64,000 nt of DNA from Pseudoselenomonas ruminantium (lineage in GTDB: Bacteria > Bacillota > Negativicutes > Selenomonadales > Selenomonadaceae), in NCBI RefSeq assembly GCF_900113715.1, contig NZ_FOQK01000005.1:29481-93480 (forward strand), read 5' to 3'. The notes under the pieces are model-generated. The model saw nothing but the letters and a program-made list of their open reading frames with translations. It was not told the origin of the DNA and ran no database searches. Both the position numbers and the translations under genes were made by a program. Below, in pieces: positions 35,214 through 44,088 of this stretch (its first letter is position 1; each line of letters opens with the position of its first letter).

Positions 35214-36013
35214 GGAAAAACTCCTTTCTTGACACGATTATCCATCTTATCCTGCGCCATCCGCAGGAAGGTTGCATATGCTTCTCCCTTTTCGGTATTC
35301 CGCTGTACTCCGCGGCCATTCTTATACGCATCAGCCAGCAAGCTGACCGACAGCGGATCATGCGGTGCCCGCTCAAAATACTCGATGGCCTTCTTCTCAT
35401 CGCGTGGCAAACCGCGGCCTGTATAATAGGCCGAGCCGATATAGGCAAGTGCCGCTGTATCGCCCTCATGCGCGCCCAGCTGGCTCCAGCGTACAGCTGC
35501 CTCATAGCTCAGGGGCACAAGCTGCCCCTGATGCGCCCGCCGTCCAGCCATGGCATAAAGACGCGCCAGCGGCAGTTTCTTATCCTGGTAGGCAGGACTT
35601 GCATAAACCTTGGCCAGTGCAGCATTCAGCCGTGCTGCCTTTCCCTGCCAGATTGCGGCCTGCTCCTTGCTCTGCTCTACCTGCTGCCCCGTCTGATAGG
35701 CATAAGCCACGATGCACATGGCTTCGGGGTCATCCTCCCTGGCCCATGCCTGTACGGCCTCGAAATCGTACTTGCGATACGCCTTTTCAAGCTGCTTCTG
35801 GGTCTTCTTGGCTTCACGCTGCGCTTTGCGGGCGGCCTTATCCTGTGGCGATGCTTTGCCGATGCCAGGCAGATGCAGTTTGCTTAGCACCTGCTCGGCC
35901 ACGGCAATCTTGCCCACATCAGCAAAAACATCAGCAGAAGCAGCGCTTGCCGATGCCGGCAGCAGGCAGGTACAGGCCATAGCCATGGCCACCACTTGTT
36001 TTTGATAATCCAT
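35192..36013 (-). CDS. Exported Sel1-repeat protein, 273 aa
   Basis: The N-terminus MDYQKQVVAMAMACTCLLPA with ASASA is a Sec signal peptide. A basic helix (DKAARKAQREAKKTQKQLEK) follows, then Sel1 repeats: AREDDPEAMCIVAYAYQTGQ, LGAHEGDTAALAYIGSAYYT and DPLSVSLLADAYKNGRG. It is therefore likely periplasmic, unlike the cytosolic Sel1 proteins at the left edge. It may link the apparatus to the envelope or peptidoglycan; this is inference. It is translationally coupled to the glycine-rich tube-like gene. Confidence 0.75.
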   Translation of the reverse strand: MDYQKQVVAMAMACTCLLPASASAASADVFADVGKIAVAEQVLSKLHLPGIGKASPQDKAARKAQREAKKTQKQLEKAYRKYDFEAVQAWAREDDPEAMCIVAYAYQTGQQVEQSKEQAAIWQGKAARLNAALAKVYASPAYQDKKLPLARLYAMAGRRAHQGQLVPLSYEAAVRWSQLGAHEGDTAALAYIGSAYYTGRGLPRDEKKAIEYFERAPHDPLSVSLLADAYKNGRGVQRNTEKGEAYATFLRMAQDKMDNRVKKGVFPWGSDYR

Positions 36014-36034
36014 ACTGACTTCCTTTCTGCTCTG

Positions 36035-38005
36035 TCACTGCGGCAGGCCTGCAGCGATGGCCGTATCAGCGGTAATATTGGCCAGCAGTGTATCCATCTC
36101 AGCAGCTTTCTGGCTGTTGCCCGCCTGCTGGTAGGCTGCCTTGGCCTGCTCGGCTGCCTGCTTGGCATTATCATAGTCATGGGAGCCATAGAGGCTGCGG
36201 GCCTGATCCTCATAGCTCTTGGCCGTTGCCTGCGTTTCCAGCTGGCTCTGCAGGTTTGCCTGCGCGCTCGCGAGCTTGTCGCTCACGTTATTGGCCTCGC
36301 CGTATTCGCGCAGGGCCGTGTACTTGGCATAGGCACTGTTATAGCAGGCCACGGCCTCGGAATAATTGCCGCTGCCAGCTGCCCGGTCGCCATTCGTCTC
36401 GATCACAGCTGCGGCACCGAAGGCATTGGCATAGTCGTCAGCCTTCTTCTGCATCGCCTGCTCGGCCTCGCCCTGTGCCTTGTGCAGGCTCTCCAGGCCG
36501 CTCATCGACTGGTCGCGGCCGCCTTTATCGCCGAGCTGGGCAGCCATGCGGCGCGCTTCCAGATAGGCCGCCTCAGCGCCCTTATAGTCGCCCGCCGAAA
36601 GCAGGCTGTCGCCCTTGCTGATAGCTGCCTGCATCAAGGCCTTGCTGGCCTCATCCTGCTTGCCAAGCTGCTTGGCCTTGGCATCATAGAGCTTGTTGAG
36701 CGCCTCGATTGCCCGCTTCTTGCCCTCGGCATAGTGCTGCCACTCGGCTTTGTCGCGTGCCTGGAAATAGTAGTCCTCGGCTTTATCAAGATCCCCGGAT
36801 TCCAAAGCATGGTCGCCGAGGCTGATCAGATCATCGACCGACAAATGCTCACCGCTCTGATGGATGCGGTGGTCGATATAGTCACTGCCGAGCATATCCG
36901 ACTGACGCGACAGCTCCTTGGCCGACTGGAAGCGATCGTAGGCCGTCTCGAAGTCCTTGTCGCGGAACGCATCATCGCCCTGCACGATGGCATCGATGGT
37001 CTGCTGATACGCTTCGAGTTTTTCCGCCTCAGCTGTCTCCTCGAGCCTCGTCGCCTTCTGCACGCAATCGTCGCACTCTTTCTGCGCCCGCACAAAGTTC
37101 TCCGCACTGCAATAGGCCAGCATCCGGCGCTCCTGTGCATACATCTCCCGCACCGCCGTCTGATGGGCATGATAGCGGTAGAAGAAGAAACCGCCAACCA
37201 TCAGGAAGAGCACGGCAGCGGCAATCGCCAGCCGGATGCGGCGGCGGCGCTTGCGGGCCCGCTCCGGGTCAGAGAAGACCCGATTGACAAAAATCGCTGC
37301 CATCGTGTAATTGCGCAAATCCTGCGGCTGACGCGACAGCAAAAGCTCCTCCACATAGTCGACAGACTCCTGGGGCTCATTGGTTGCATCGACAAAGACA
37401 TCGTCAAGCTCGCCTTCATCCACATTCTCCCAGATTCCCTCGGTATAAAGACTGATGATATCCGCATCCATCAGCTTCAACTGCGGCGAGATAAACGGCG
37501 TGAAATCGTCGCGCTTGCCCAGGTACGCATAGAGATTGTTGCGCTCCCTGCTCTTAGCCACCGTTGTTATAGACTTTCCTTGGTCGACAAGATCCTGAGC
37601 CAGCGACTGATCCTTGGACTGGATTTTCATGCGCCCCTGCCGGTACATGCGCAGACGGGCATTACCCGCAGACGCGTAGCGCATCTTCTCGTAATCCGTG
37701 ACCACGACCACCACCGAAGCCCGCAGTTTCTCCCGCGAAGCACTTGCCACCAAGCGGTCATTGGCATCCTGCAGATAGCGCTTGAGCGCCATCTTCGACA
37801 TCCCCGGCTGCTCCTGGAAACTCAGCAGGATGTTCTCTACAGCCCGCTTAGCGCCCTGCGATTCCTTGAAATCCGTAATCCCCGACGCAATGACATAGCA
37901 AGCGTAGTCGTCAAGCTCCACAAAGGCAAAATAATCGTTATTTACAAGCTGACTGCCTGTCTCAGACACAAAGGCGGTCCGAAAGTCGCTGTTTGATTTT
38001 CTCAA
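36035..38005 (-). CDS. PP2C-like (probably inactive) domain, membrane helix and TPR region, 656 aa
   Basis: Start TTG at 38005 with GGGAG eight bases upstream. Residues 1-230 follow the PP2C order (NNDYFAFVELDDYACYVIAS, YASAGNARLRMYRQGRMKIQ, ISLYTEGIWENV), but the usual DG metal-site motifs read SG and EG, so catalysis is doubtful. A membrane helix follows (RIRLAIAAAVLFLMVGGFFF, about 255-278), then 370 residues of TPR helices in the periplasm (LGDHALESGDLDKAEDYYFQ, AISKGDSLLSAGDYKGAEAA). It could sense and transmit assembly state across the membrane. It overlaps the active-looking PP2C gene by 44 bases. Confidence 0.75.
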   Translation of the reverse strand: MRKSNSDFRTAFVSETGSQLVNNDYFAFVELDDYACYVIASGITDFKESQGAKRAVENILLSFQEQPGMSKMALKRYLQDANDRLVASASREKLRASVVVVVTDYEKMRYASAGNARLRMYRQGRMKIQSKDQSLAQDLVDQGKSITTVAKSRERNNLYAYLGKRDDFTPFISPQLKLMDADIISLYTEGIWENVDEGELDDVFVDATNEPQESVDYVEELLLSRQPQDLRNYTMAAIFVNRVFSDPERARKRRRRIRLAIAAAVLFLMVGGFFFYRYHAHQTAVREMYAQERRMLAYCSAENFVRAQKECDDCVQKATRLEETAEAEKLEAYQQTIDAIVQGDDAFRDKDFETAYDRFQSAKELSRQSDMLGSDYIDHRIHQSGEHLSVDDLISLGDHALESGDLDKAEDYYFQARDKAEWQHYAEGKKRAIEALNKLYDAKAKQLGKQDEASKALMQAAISKGDSLLSAGDYKGAEAAYLEARRMAAQLGDKGGRDQSMSGLESLHKAQGEAEQAMQKKADDYANAFGAAAVIETNGDRAAGSGNYSEAVACYNSAYAKYTALREYGEANNVSDKLASAQANLQSQLETQATAKSYEDQARSLYGSHDYDNAKQAAEQAKAAYQQAGNSQKAAEMDTLLANITADTAIAAGLPQ

Positions 38006-38915
38006 GGTTCATACTCCCTTTCTTCTTGTTTCCCTGTTTCTTCCCGGCAGGCTTTGCTGCCGGATCATGCAAATCATAGAGGATAACGCTGGCGTTATCC
38101 TTATCCTCCCGCTTGCTGGCCTCCACCAGCGCAATGATCCGCTGCGCTTTTTCCTGCGGCGTAATCGGAAGGCTCAAGCAATCCTCAATCTTGCGCCAGG
38201 GCGCGGTCTCCGTCACGCCATCGGACAGGATGACCACCACATCGCCTGGCTGCAGTTCGATAGGTTCGCTGAAAAACTCGATATCGTGAAAGCCATCCTG
38301 CCCGACAAAATTGTAGAGACGGCGCTCATGCAGCAGCTTCAACGCCTGCTCCTTGGAAATGCGCCCCTGCTGATAACGATGCTGAGCCAGGATATCGATG
38401 GTCTGTCCCTCGGTCACCGGCACCAAATCCCCATCCCGGAACAAGGCGATGCGACTGTTGCCCACCAGTGCATAGTAAAGGCGGCTCCGCTCGATGATGG
38501 CCGCGGCCAGACAGGTCGACCCACGGCCGTCCTCCAGAACGCTGAGTATCTTATGGTTGGCCGCCTGGAACGCCTTGCGGAAATAATACTGCGGCTTTTC
38601 GCCTGCTTGACACTCCTGATAGAGATCAAGGCACGTATCGATAGCGAGCTTTGCCGCAATCTTGCCCGCCTGCCCACGGCCATCAGCCAGCAGCAAAAGC
38701 CCGCCTGCGTCGCCCAAGGCACTACCGGTCAGATCCTGCTGCAGCTGCCGCTGGCCAATCGTTGCCGCCGTGCCAATCGGATTGCGCGGCGGCTCATTTT
38801 TTTCGGGTACAGCTTCCTCCGCCACAGTTTGTTTTTCTGGCCAAAACCGCACGATAAGCAGTACGACGATAAGTGCGCCGATCCCGAGCAGACTATACAT
38901 TCCCATAGCTGCCAT
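37962..38915 (-). CDS. Membrane-anchored PP2C-type phosphatase, 317 aa
   Basis: The start at 38915 (MAAMGMYSLLGIGALIVVLL) has GGGAG upstream and gives one N-terminal membrane helix. The PP2C fold follows with the metal-binding motifs kept: LLLLADGRGQAGKIAAKLAI, YALVGNSRIALFRDGDLVPV, VVVILSDGVTETAPWRKIED and KDNASVILYDL. It should remove phosphate from Ser/Thr, probably on FHA-bound targets of this locus, as PppA does in T6SS. No Ser/Thr kinase is seen in the window. It overlaps the upstream FHA gene. Confidence 0.8.
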   Translation of the reverse strand: MAAMGMYSLLGIGALIVVLLIVRFWPEKQTVAEEAVPEKNEPPRNPIGTAATIGQRQLQQDLTGSALGDAGGLLLLADGRGQAGKIAAKLAIDTCLDLYQECQAGEKPQYYFRKAFQAANHKILSVLEDGRGSTCLAAAIIERSRLYYALVGNSRIALFRDGDLVPVTEGQTIDILAQHRYQQGRISKEQALKLLHERRLYNFVGQDGFHDIEFFSEPIELQPGDVVVILSDGVTETAPWRKIEDCLSLPITPQEKAQRIIALVEASKREDKDNASVILYDLHDPAAKPAGKKQGNKKKGSMNLEKIKQRLSDRLCV

Positions 38916-39468
38916 CGCTTTCTCCCTCAGTCTCATAGCCGCCCTCTTCGGGCAGCCCCGACGGATCTTCCCAGCGGAAATGATCGCCGCAGAACGGCAC
39001 AAACAAGAACTTGCTCTCGCCCATCTCGATCACATCGTAGACCGACAGCACCACCGGCGTATAGACAGCCGCTTCGTTATGATAGACAAGGCCATTGGAG
39101 TCGCCTGGCAAAAGCACCGTCTCATGCTTTTTCGGGTCATAGACCAGAATCGCATGATTGCGGCGGGAAATGCGATTATCCCCCAGGATCTGGATATCCA
39201 TATCATCGGCACGGCCGATAAAATTCTTACCGGACTTTATCTTGTAATCCTTTCCCTGCCGCGGCCCATCGATGCAGACGAGCCAGCCACAGACCGGATC
39301 GATTTTCTCCAGCATCAGCATCTCGTCCACATCGACATCACTCTGGCCGACCATGCTCGTCTCCTTGCGCTCCTGCGTCGCCGTCTCGATATTGCAATAC
39401 GGACAAACCGTACCATACCGCCGCGAACTGAATAAATGCCCATTCGGGCAACGAATAAGACCACTCAT
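38893..39468 (-). CDS. Zinc-ribbon and FHA domain protein, 191 aa
   Basis: The first 26 residues hold a zinc ribbon (CPNGHLFSSRRYGTVCPYC). An FHA domain spans about 60-165: DYKIKSGKNFIGRADDMDIQ, RISRRNHAILVYDPKKHETV, LPGDSNGLVYHN and YDVIEMGESKFLFVPF, with the Arg, Ser-Arg-x-x-His and Asn landmarks for phosphothreonine binding. It is probably a phospho-dependent organiser of the injection system, acting with the neighbouring PP2C protein. The C-terminal tail is acidic and may be disordered. Confidence 0.85.
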   Translation of the reverse strand: MSGLIRCPNGHLFSSRRYGTVCPYCNIETATQERKETSMVGQSDVDVDEMLMLEKIDPVCGWLVCIDGPRQGKDYKIKSGKNFIGRADDMDIQILGDNRISRRNHAILVYDPKKHETVLLPGDSNGLVYHNEAAVYTPVVLSVYDVIEMGESKFLFVPFCGDHFRWEDPSGLPEEGGYETEGESDGSYGNV

Positions 39469-39545
39469 CTCACTTAACTCCTTTTTCTACTAAACTCATA
39501 TAAATAACGGACGATTCAAATCCAAAATATCCGCCTCAGAATTTT

Positions 39546-39764
39546 CTAGTATATCCTCAAATTATTCCGTGGCTGCGTTGCTGGCTCTACTACTTGCAAA
39601 GTTGTGCCGATATCCCACACTTTGCCTGCACTCCGAAACGATAGCTTATCGCCATCCGTCAAGCTAAGCGCTCCCCCTGCACCGCTGGCTCCCATATCAC
39701 GGGGATTCAGATAGAGCTTTTTCCCATGCTCGGTGGTAAGTGAGCGATTCTGATAATCGGCCAT
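39546..39764 (-). CDS. Small hypothetical protein, 72 aa
   Basis: Short, soluble, Gly/Ser-rich (GKKLYLNPRDMGASGAGG, SLTDGDKLSFRSAGKVWDIG, ending TQPRNNLRIY). The weak ribosome site makes the start uncertain. It stands between two FHA genes in the same direction and could be a small accessory subunit. No family recognised. Confidence 0.5.
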   Translation of the reverse strand: MADYQNRSLTTEHGKKLYLNPRDMGASGAGGALSLTDGDKLSFRSAGKVWDIGTTLQVVEPATQPRNNLRIY

Positions 39765-39802
39765 CGGCTGACAGGTGCTATCGATACCGCCATTTATCCT
39801 CC

Positions 39803-40372
39803 CTACGCCAGCTCCAGTTGGGTCATGCCGACGATGATGATGTCGCCGATTTCTACTTTACAGGGCTCGCCGGCAGTCAGCTGGTATTTGCGGCCGTCTC
39901 TTGCTTTGCAGAGCTGGGTGCCGTTGCGGCTGGAAAGATCTTCGACATACCATTCGGCATTGGCGTAGTTGAGCACCGCATGCTCGATATCGATGAGCGG
40001 CGCATAAGGACTTTTCTCGAGATCGATGTCGACCATGTTCTCCTGATAGTCACGGCCAATGACCAGCCCGGTGCGATTGAAGAGGTTCCAGCTTTTGAGG
40101 ATATCGCCTTTTTCGCTTAGCCAATTGAGCTGCGTGATGCCTGCGGGAGCCGCAGGTTCGCTTTTGGCTGCGGGATTCTCCGGCATGACTTCTGGCACTG
40201 GCTGCCGCAGGCAGCGGATGAGGCTTACCACTGCCCAAAGGAACAGGACAAGGCCAAGGGCGATAAGCGCGCCCGACACGGCAGGATTTCCCAGGTCCGT
40301 AAGGCCAGCGAGTATGCTAAGTGCGATGCCGGCGATGCCGAGCAAGGCCGTAGTGATTTGTTTCCGGTACAT
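39803..40372 (-). CDS. Membrane FHA domain protein, 189 aa
   Basis: Two N-terminal membrane helices (TTALLGIAGIALSILAGL and VSGALIALGLVLFLWAVVSL) lead via a Pro-rich linker to a cytosolic FHA domain at about 90-188: NRTGLVIGRDYQENMVDIDL, IDIEHAVLNYANAEWYVEDL, SSRNGTQLCKARDGRKYQL. It should bind a phosphothreonine partner at the inner membrane. Together with the zinc-ribbon FHA and the PP2C proteins it forms a phospho-signalling set for the apparatus. Confidence 0.85.
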   Translation of the reverse strand: MYRKQITTALLGIAGIALSILAGLTDLGNPAVSGALIALGLVLFLWAVVSLIRCLRQPVPEVMPENPAAKSEPAAPAGITQLNWLSEKGDILKSWNLFNRTGLVIGRDYQENMVDIDLEKSPYAPLIDIEHAVLNYANAEWYVEDLSSRNGTQLCKARDGRKYQLTAGEPCKVEIGDIIIVGMTQLELA

Positions 40373-40403
40373 GATATCTTCTCCTCTCTAGGCTTTCGTC
40401 CGC

Positions 40404-40838
40404 TCAAGAAAAACCAAAGAAGCCCTTGAACAAGTCGCTGGTGTCCAGCGGGTTCTTCTTGTCACTGCCTGCATCCTTGGCCGTTGGCTTTTGGATACCG
40501 GCAAAGAATGCATCTTCAAACGCACGGCGGGAAAAGGCCTGGCTAAAATCCGGCTTCGCACTGCTGGTATGTGCAGCCTGCTGCTGCGTATGCTGCCTGC
40601 ACTGCTGTGTCTGCTGCCGCTGCCCCTGCTGTTTGCGGTCAAGGTCATAGCGGGCGCGTTTATTCTCATCGCTAAGCACCTGACAAGCTTCGTTGATGCG
40701 CTTGAACTGCTCAGCCGCCGCTTTATCGCCAGGATGCAAGTCCGGATGATATTTACGGGCCAGCTGGCGGAAGGCTTTCTTGATTTCCTTCTTGGTTGCC
40801 GTCGGGGACAGGCCAAGTATTTTATAATAATCTTTCAT
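40404..40838 (-). CDS. J-domain (DnaJ-like) co-chaperone, 144 aa
   Basis: Residues 1-68 are a full J-domain: [40 protein letters not shown] with the HPD motif, and [21 protein letters not shown] Gln-rich linker and a short tail ending LFKGFFGFS follow; there are no zinc fingers. It should stimulate ATP hydrolysis by the Hsp70-like protein at 31686-34460 of the same operon. In T6SS-like systems this pairing is unusual. Confidence 0.9.
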   Translation of the reverse strand: MKDYYKILGLSPTATKKEIKKAFRQLARKYHPDLHPGDKAAAEQFKRINEACQVLSDENKRARYDLDRKQQGQRQQTQQCRQHTQQQAAHTSSAKPDFSQAFSRRAFEDAFFAGIQKPTAKDAGSDKKNPLDTSDLFKGFFGFS

Positions 40839-40860
40839 ATGATTTCTCCTGTTATTACTA

Positions 40861-40887
40861 AAGGGGTGGACATTCTATCCACCCCTT
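40861..40887 (-). terminator. 10-bp hairpin after the tube genes
   Basis: AAGGGGTGGA and TCCACCCCTT form a perfect 10-bp stem with a seven-base loop in the gap between the tube gene (40920) and the J-domain gene. There is no long T-run, so partial termination or mRNA 3'-end protection is more likely than a full stop. That would give more sheath and tube protein than regulators, as stoichiometry demands. Confidence 0.55.
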
Positions 40888-40919
40888 CAGCAGTCAAGAA
40901 AGTGAGCGGTCTTTCTTAT

Positions 40920-41345
40920 TTAGGCAGAATATCCGCCTTCAACCTGCAGCTCAGCCATCTTATCTTTCTTCTGTTTGAGCCAGAGCGTAAAGGTGCCGTT
41001 GCCATCGCCATCATCGTAAACTTCCTGATAGTCAACGACAAACGCATTGGTGAAGGTGTACTTGCGCTCCACCACGCCGCCAGCCACATAGGTCACGGTA
41101 ACATTCCGATAGGCCTCAGCCCGCTCCGCCGGTACCACAGACCACAGGAGCATCTGCCGCGTGCTGTCAGCTGCTGCGCCTGTGGCATTGGCAAGGATCT
41201 TGCCCGAGATGACCAGCGTCGCGCCGACATCTTTCGTGCGGGCATCGGAGTCCATCGGGATATCCGTGCTGAATTTAACATGTTTCGTGCATTCCGGCTC
41301 GATAGAAAAGGGTTCCGCGCCGGTTACCTGTACCTGAAAAGACAT
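40920..41345 (-). CDS. Hcp/tail-tube-like protein, 141 aa
   Basis: A compact beta-barrel protein of the size of tube subunits: SFQVQVTGAEPFSIEPECTK, ARTKDVGATLVISGKILANA, SVVPAERAEAYRNVTVTYVA, TNAFVVDYQEVYDDGDGNGT and WLKQKKDKMAELQVEGGY. It is closely related to the protein encoded next to it (41364-41792) and to the tube domain at 34479-35213. It lies next to the sheath candidate. It probably forms stacked rings of the inner tube; which paralog is the main subunit cannot be decided. Confidence 0.7.
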   Translation of the reverse strand: MSFQVQVTGAEPFSIEPECTKHVKFSTDIPMDSDARTKDVGATLVISGKILANATGAAADSTRQMLLWSVVPAERAEAYRNVTVTYVAGGVVERKYTFTNAFVVDYQEVYDDGDGNGTFTLWLKQKKDKMAELQVEGGYSA

Positions 41346-41363
41346 ACGTTTCTCCTCCTTCTA

Positions 41364-41792
41364 TCAAGCGCCAAAGCCGCCATTTAACTGCACTGCCGTA
41401 TTGAGGTCTTTCTTCTGCTTGATATGCAGATAGAACTGGCCCACGCCGGCCTCATCGTCGAGGTCTTCCGTATACTCGACCACAAAAGCATTGGGGAAGG
41501 TATACTGGCGGACAATCTGTCCGGCCGCGACGACATCGATAACGGCATTGCGGTAGCAGTCGGCACGCTCGGCCGGTACCCCGGCCCATTTGGCTGCGCC
41601 CAGCGTGCTGTCGACGGACTGACCGCCCAGCGAGAAATTCATCTTGCCCCATATCTTGACACTCAGGCGGATATCCCGTGCCCGGGCATTGGAATCATCC
41701 GGCGTATCGGAGTAGAATTCCACCTTCGTGATACTGCGTTCGTCGAACGAAATCTGTTCGGCACCGCCGGTAACATTAACTCGAAAACCCAT
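41364..41792 (-). CDS. Hcp/tail-tube-like protein, 142 aa
   Basis: The start at 41792 (MGFRVNVTGGAEQISFDERS) has a perfect AGGAGG nine bases upstream. Shared tube features are NARARDIRLSVKIWGKMNFS, GVPAERADCYRNAVIDVVAA, FPNAFVVEYTEDLDDEAGVG and YLHIKQKKDLNTAVQLNGGF. It is the first tube gene after the sheath candidate, as in phages and T6SS (sheath then tube), so it is the best candidate for the main tube protein. Confidence 0.75.
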   Translation of the reverse strand: MGFRVNVTGGAEQISFDERSITKVEFYSDTPDDSNARARDIRLSVKIWGKMNFSLGGQSVDSTLGAAKWAGVPAERADCYRNAVIDVVAAGQIVRQYTFPNAFVVEYTEDLDDEAGVGQFYLHIKQKKDLNTAVQLNGGFGA

Positions 41793-41868
41793 AGTCTTTT
41801 TCCTCCTTTTGGAATCGGATCTTCTAAAAAACATCTATGCGGCCGCCAGCTGGCAGCCTGAGCTCGCG

Positions 41869-44061
41869 TCAAGAGGCGCGGTGAGCTGTCGTGATACGAT
41901 TGGTCTCGATGGTGAGATTGCGCATATTGCCATTGAAGGTGATATCGAGCGTGCACATGCCGTTCTCTTCGTCGATAGCATAGTCGATATCGTCGCCGAC
42001 ACCGATGATGGCATTGACCATGTTGCGCTTGCTGAGCCATTTGCTCTTCTGGCTGTTCGGGTTGTTGCTGAAGAACTCCACGATATGATCCTGCTTGAAG
42101 TCGCCCGAAGCATGGCGCAGGATGCGCTCGATATAGGTCGTGACCTGCGTCTTGTAGAGCGGCTCGAAGACGCCGAGGTTCTCATCATAGAGCAGATTGC
42201 GTGCCTTGTAGACCATGATGTTCGTGATATGCTGGCCGGCGAATACGGCATTTTCCGAGGAAAAGACAAAACCAAAGCCGCGGCGGTTGATTTCATCCTT
42301 GATGGGATTCGTGAAGCCTGTGATTTCCTTGGCCAGCGTCGTACGCACCTGCAGGGCATGGTCGCCAGACTCGAAGTCAAAGGCTACGCCCGGCAGCTCG
42401 CTGTCGACATCGCGGCGGAATACATCGCGCAGGAATACAGGGTCCTGGCAGGTCGCCTCGATGCCAGCTGCCACATAGGCCGCATCGATATAGACGCCAT
42501 CGATCCAAAGCTTCATGATATCCTGCTGATCCTTTGACAGTTCGGCGATATTGTTCGCATTGATTTTCATCTTCGTATCGAGCAGTACGCCGGATTTGTC
42601 GCGGGGAATCACGGTGAAGTTCGGCAGACACGGGATGGCATACTCGCTGTACGAGCGGTCCGTCAGCGGCTCGCAGCGCTCGACGTATTTGTCGATGCCC
42701 TCGGTCGCCATGCTGCTGAAGCTCGTTTTGTCGCTGGTCTCGAAGTTGAAGAAGCACTGCACGCGGAAATCCTTGAGTACATCGAGGATTGCACTCAGCG
42801 ATTCGAGACTGTTGGCGCTGGTATTTTTCGGCGCATTGTTGCCGGCAAAGCGCTGCCGCGTGATGCGCGCCTTCGCGGGGCGATCAAGCTCCAGCGATGG
42901 ATAGATGGCGTACCAGACCGTGTTCTTGAAATCGTTCTTGGCATTTACCGTATTGAGGAACGTACGCAGGCGAGGCAAATTCTTGGCCTGGGCCAGCAGG
43001 TCGTTCTTGACATTCGTGATGAAGAGCGCCGGGCGCATGCCCTTCGTGCGGGCCGGATACTGCTCGAAGAACATCCGCACGCCGAGGATTTTCTCGATCA
43101 GCGGCTTGACGGTCTTGATGAAGTCGTCCTTGGCCTGCTTGTAGAAATCCAGATACGTATTGTAGTTTTCGATTTCCTGCGCCACATCGACCGCAGAAAC
43201 GATGGACGACGGCAACGGGCAGAACGTACGCGCAACGAGGGATTTGACATAGTCGTTATGGTTTTCCGCATTGAGCGCCTCATAGTCGTCCTCGATGGCT
43301 GCAATCAGGCCTTCGTTGATATTGTCATCCACCGTCACCAGCGCATGTGTCTGCTCTTTGGGCGCTTCGATGACCTTGAGCTCACCGCTGTCACCCATCG
43401 TGAGCACGCCGAGGGCCAGCGCCGTGTCCTGCTGATTCCCCTGCTCCGTGCCGAGCAGCAGGCGGGTCTTGATATCCTCGATAGCCAGCGGCAGCATGGC
43501 CATGACATTGTTGTAGTTCTTGCTGGCCTCCTCGAACATGACATTGAGCTTGTCGCCGCAGTCGAGTTTCTTCGGGTCGCCATCCTCGAGCTCGACATAC
43601 TTGCTATAGACATAGCGCAGCTCCTTGCGCTCCTGCTTGATATCCTCCATGACCTTGTGCGGCGAGATGAGATCCGTGAGCTTCTCGAACTTGAAATCGA
43701 CATTCAAAAGCCCCTGCGAGCGCTTCGTGTCCACCAATGTCAGCAGCATACGCAAGAAATCGTTGTGCATGTTCAGATGAATGGCCGTCAGCAAATCATC
43801 GGGCACATTCTCGGGACGCTTGAGCGTATACATGACGCGCTGCGTATTGGCATTGAAGAAGGAATACACGACCGGGTCGAACTTATCGAGGAATTCCTGG
43901 AAATCATGCACCAAAAGCTTTTCATTGAGCTCCTTGATTTTCTCATCGCTCAAGCTGTCCAGCGCATTCGTATCGCCGACCATCGTGAGCAGGTCAAGCT
44001 TTTCCGGATTGATTTCCTCGAACAGCAGCGTGCGGTTCGTCTGTGAAATGATTTTTGCCAT
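41869..44061 (-). CDS. Candidate sheath protein, 730 aa
   Basis: A large cytosolic protein directly upstream of two tube genes, with AAGGAG before its ATG. The N-terminal half is helical and highly charged (DDLLTAIHLNMHNDFLRMLL). The second half has long conserved-looking segments (FFEQYPARTKGMRPALFITN, RSYSEYAIPCLPNFTVIPRD, NIAELSKDQQDIMKLWIDGV). It ends in a beta-rich tail (MCTLDITFNGNMRNLTIETN), the place where sheath subunits donate a strand to neighbours. Size and context fit a fused TssB/TssC-like or phage-like sheath; no diagnostic motif is visible, so this rests mainly on order. Confidence 0.5.
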   Translation of the reverse strand: MAKIISQTNRTLLFEEINPEKLDLLTMVGDTNALDSLSDEKIKELNEKLLVHDFQEFLDKFDPVVYSFFNANTQRVMYTLKRPENVPDDLLTAIHLNMHNDFLRMLLTLVDTKRSQGLLNVDFKFEKLTDLISPHKVMEDIKQERKELRYVYSKYVELEDGDPKKLDCGDKLNVMFEEASKNYNNVMAMLPLAIEDIKTRLLLGTEQGNQQDTALALGVLTMGDSGELKVIEAPKEQTHALVTVDDNINEGLIAAIEDDYEALNAENHNDYVKSLVARTFCPLPSSIVSAVDVAQEIENYNTYLDFYKQAKDDFIKTVKPLIEKILGVRMFFEQYPARTKGMRPALFITNVKNDLLAQAKNLPRLRTFLNTVNAKNDFKNTVWYAIYPSLELDRPAKARITRQRFAGNNAPKNTSANSLESLSAILDVLKDFRVQCFFNFETSDKTSFSSMATEGIDKYVERCEPLTDRSYSEYAIPCLPNFTVIPRDKSGVLLDTKMKINANNIAELSKDQQDIMKLWIDGVYIDAAYVAAGIEATCQDPVFLRDVFRRDVDSELPGVAFDFESGDHALQVRTTLAKEITGFTNPIKDEINRRGFGFVFSSENAVFAGQHITNIMVYKARNLLYDENLGVFEPLYKTQVTTYIERILRHASGDFKQDHIVEFFSNNPNSQKSKWLSKRNMVNAIIGVGDDIDYAIDEENGMCTLDITFNGNMRNLTIETNRITTAHRAS

Positions 44062-44088
44062 TTTGTCTAACTCCTTTTCATATCTTTC

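Noticed and set aside
35996..37996. Plus-strand frame of 666 codons opposite the PP2C-TPR gene
   Set aside because: Shadow of a GC-rich coding strand; the minus strand has PP2C and TPR patterns and coupled starts.
41869..44061. Assignment of the 730-aa protein as a ClpV or TssM equivalent
   Set aside because: No Walker motifs and no membrane helices are present; position next to the tube genes favours a sheath role.
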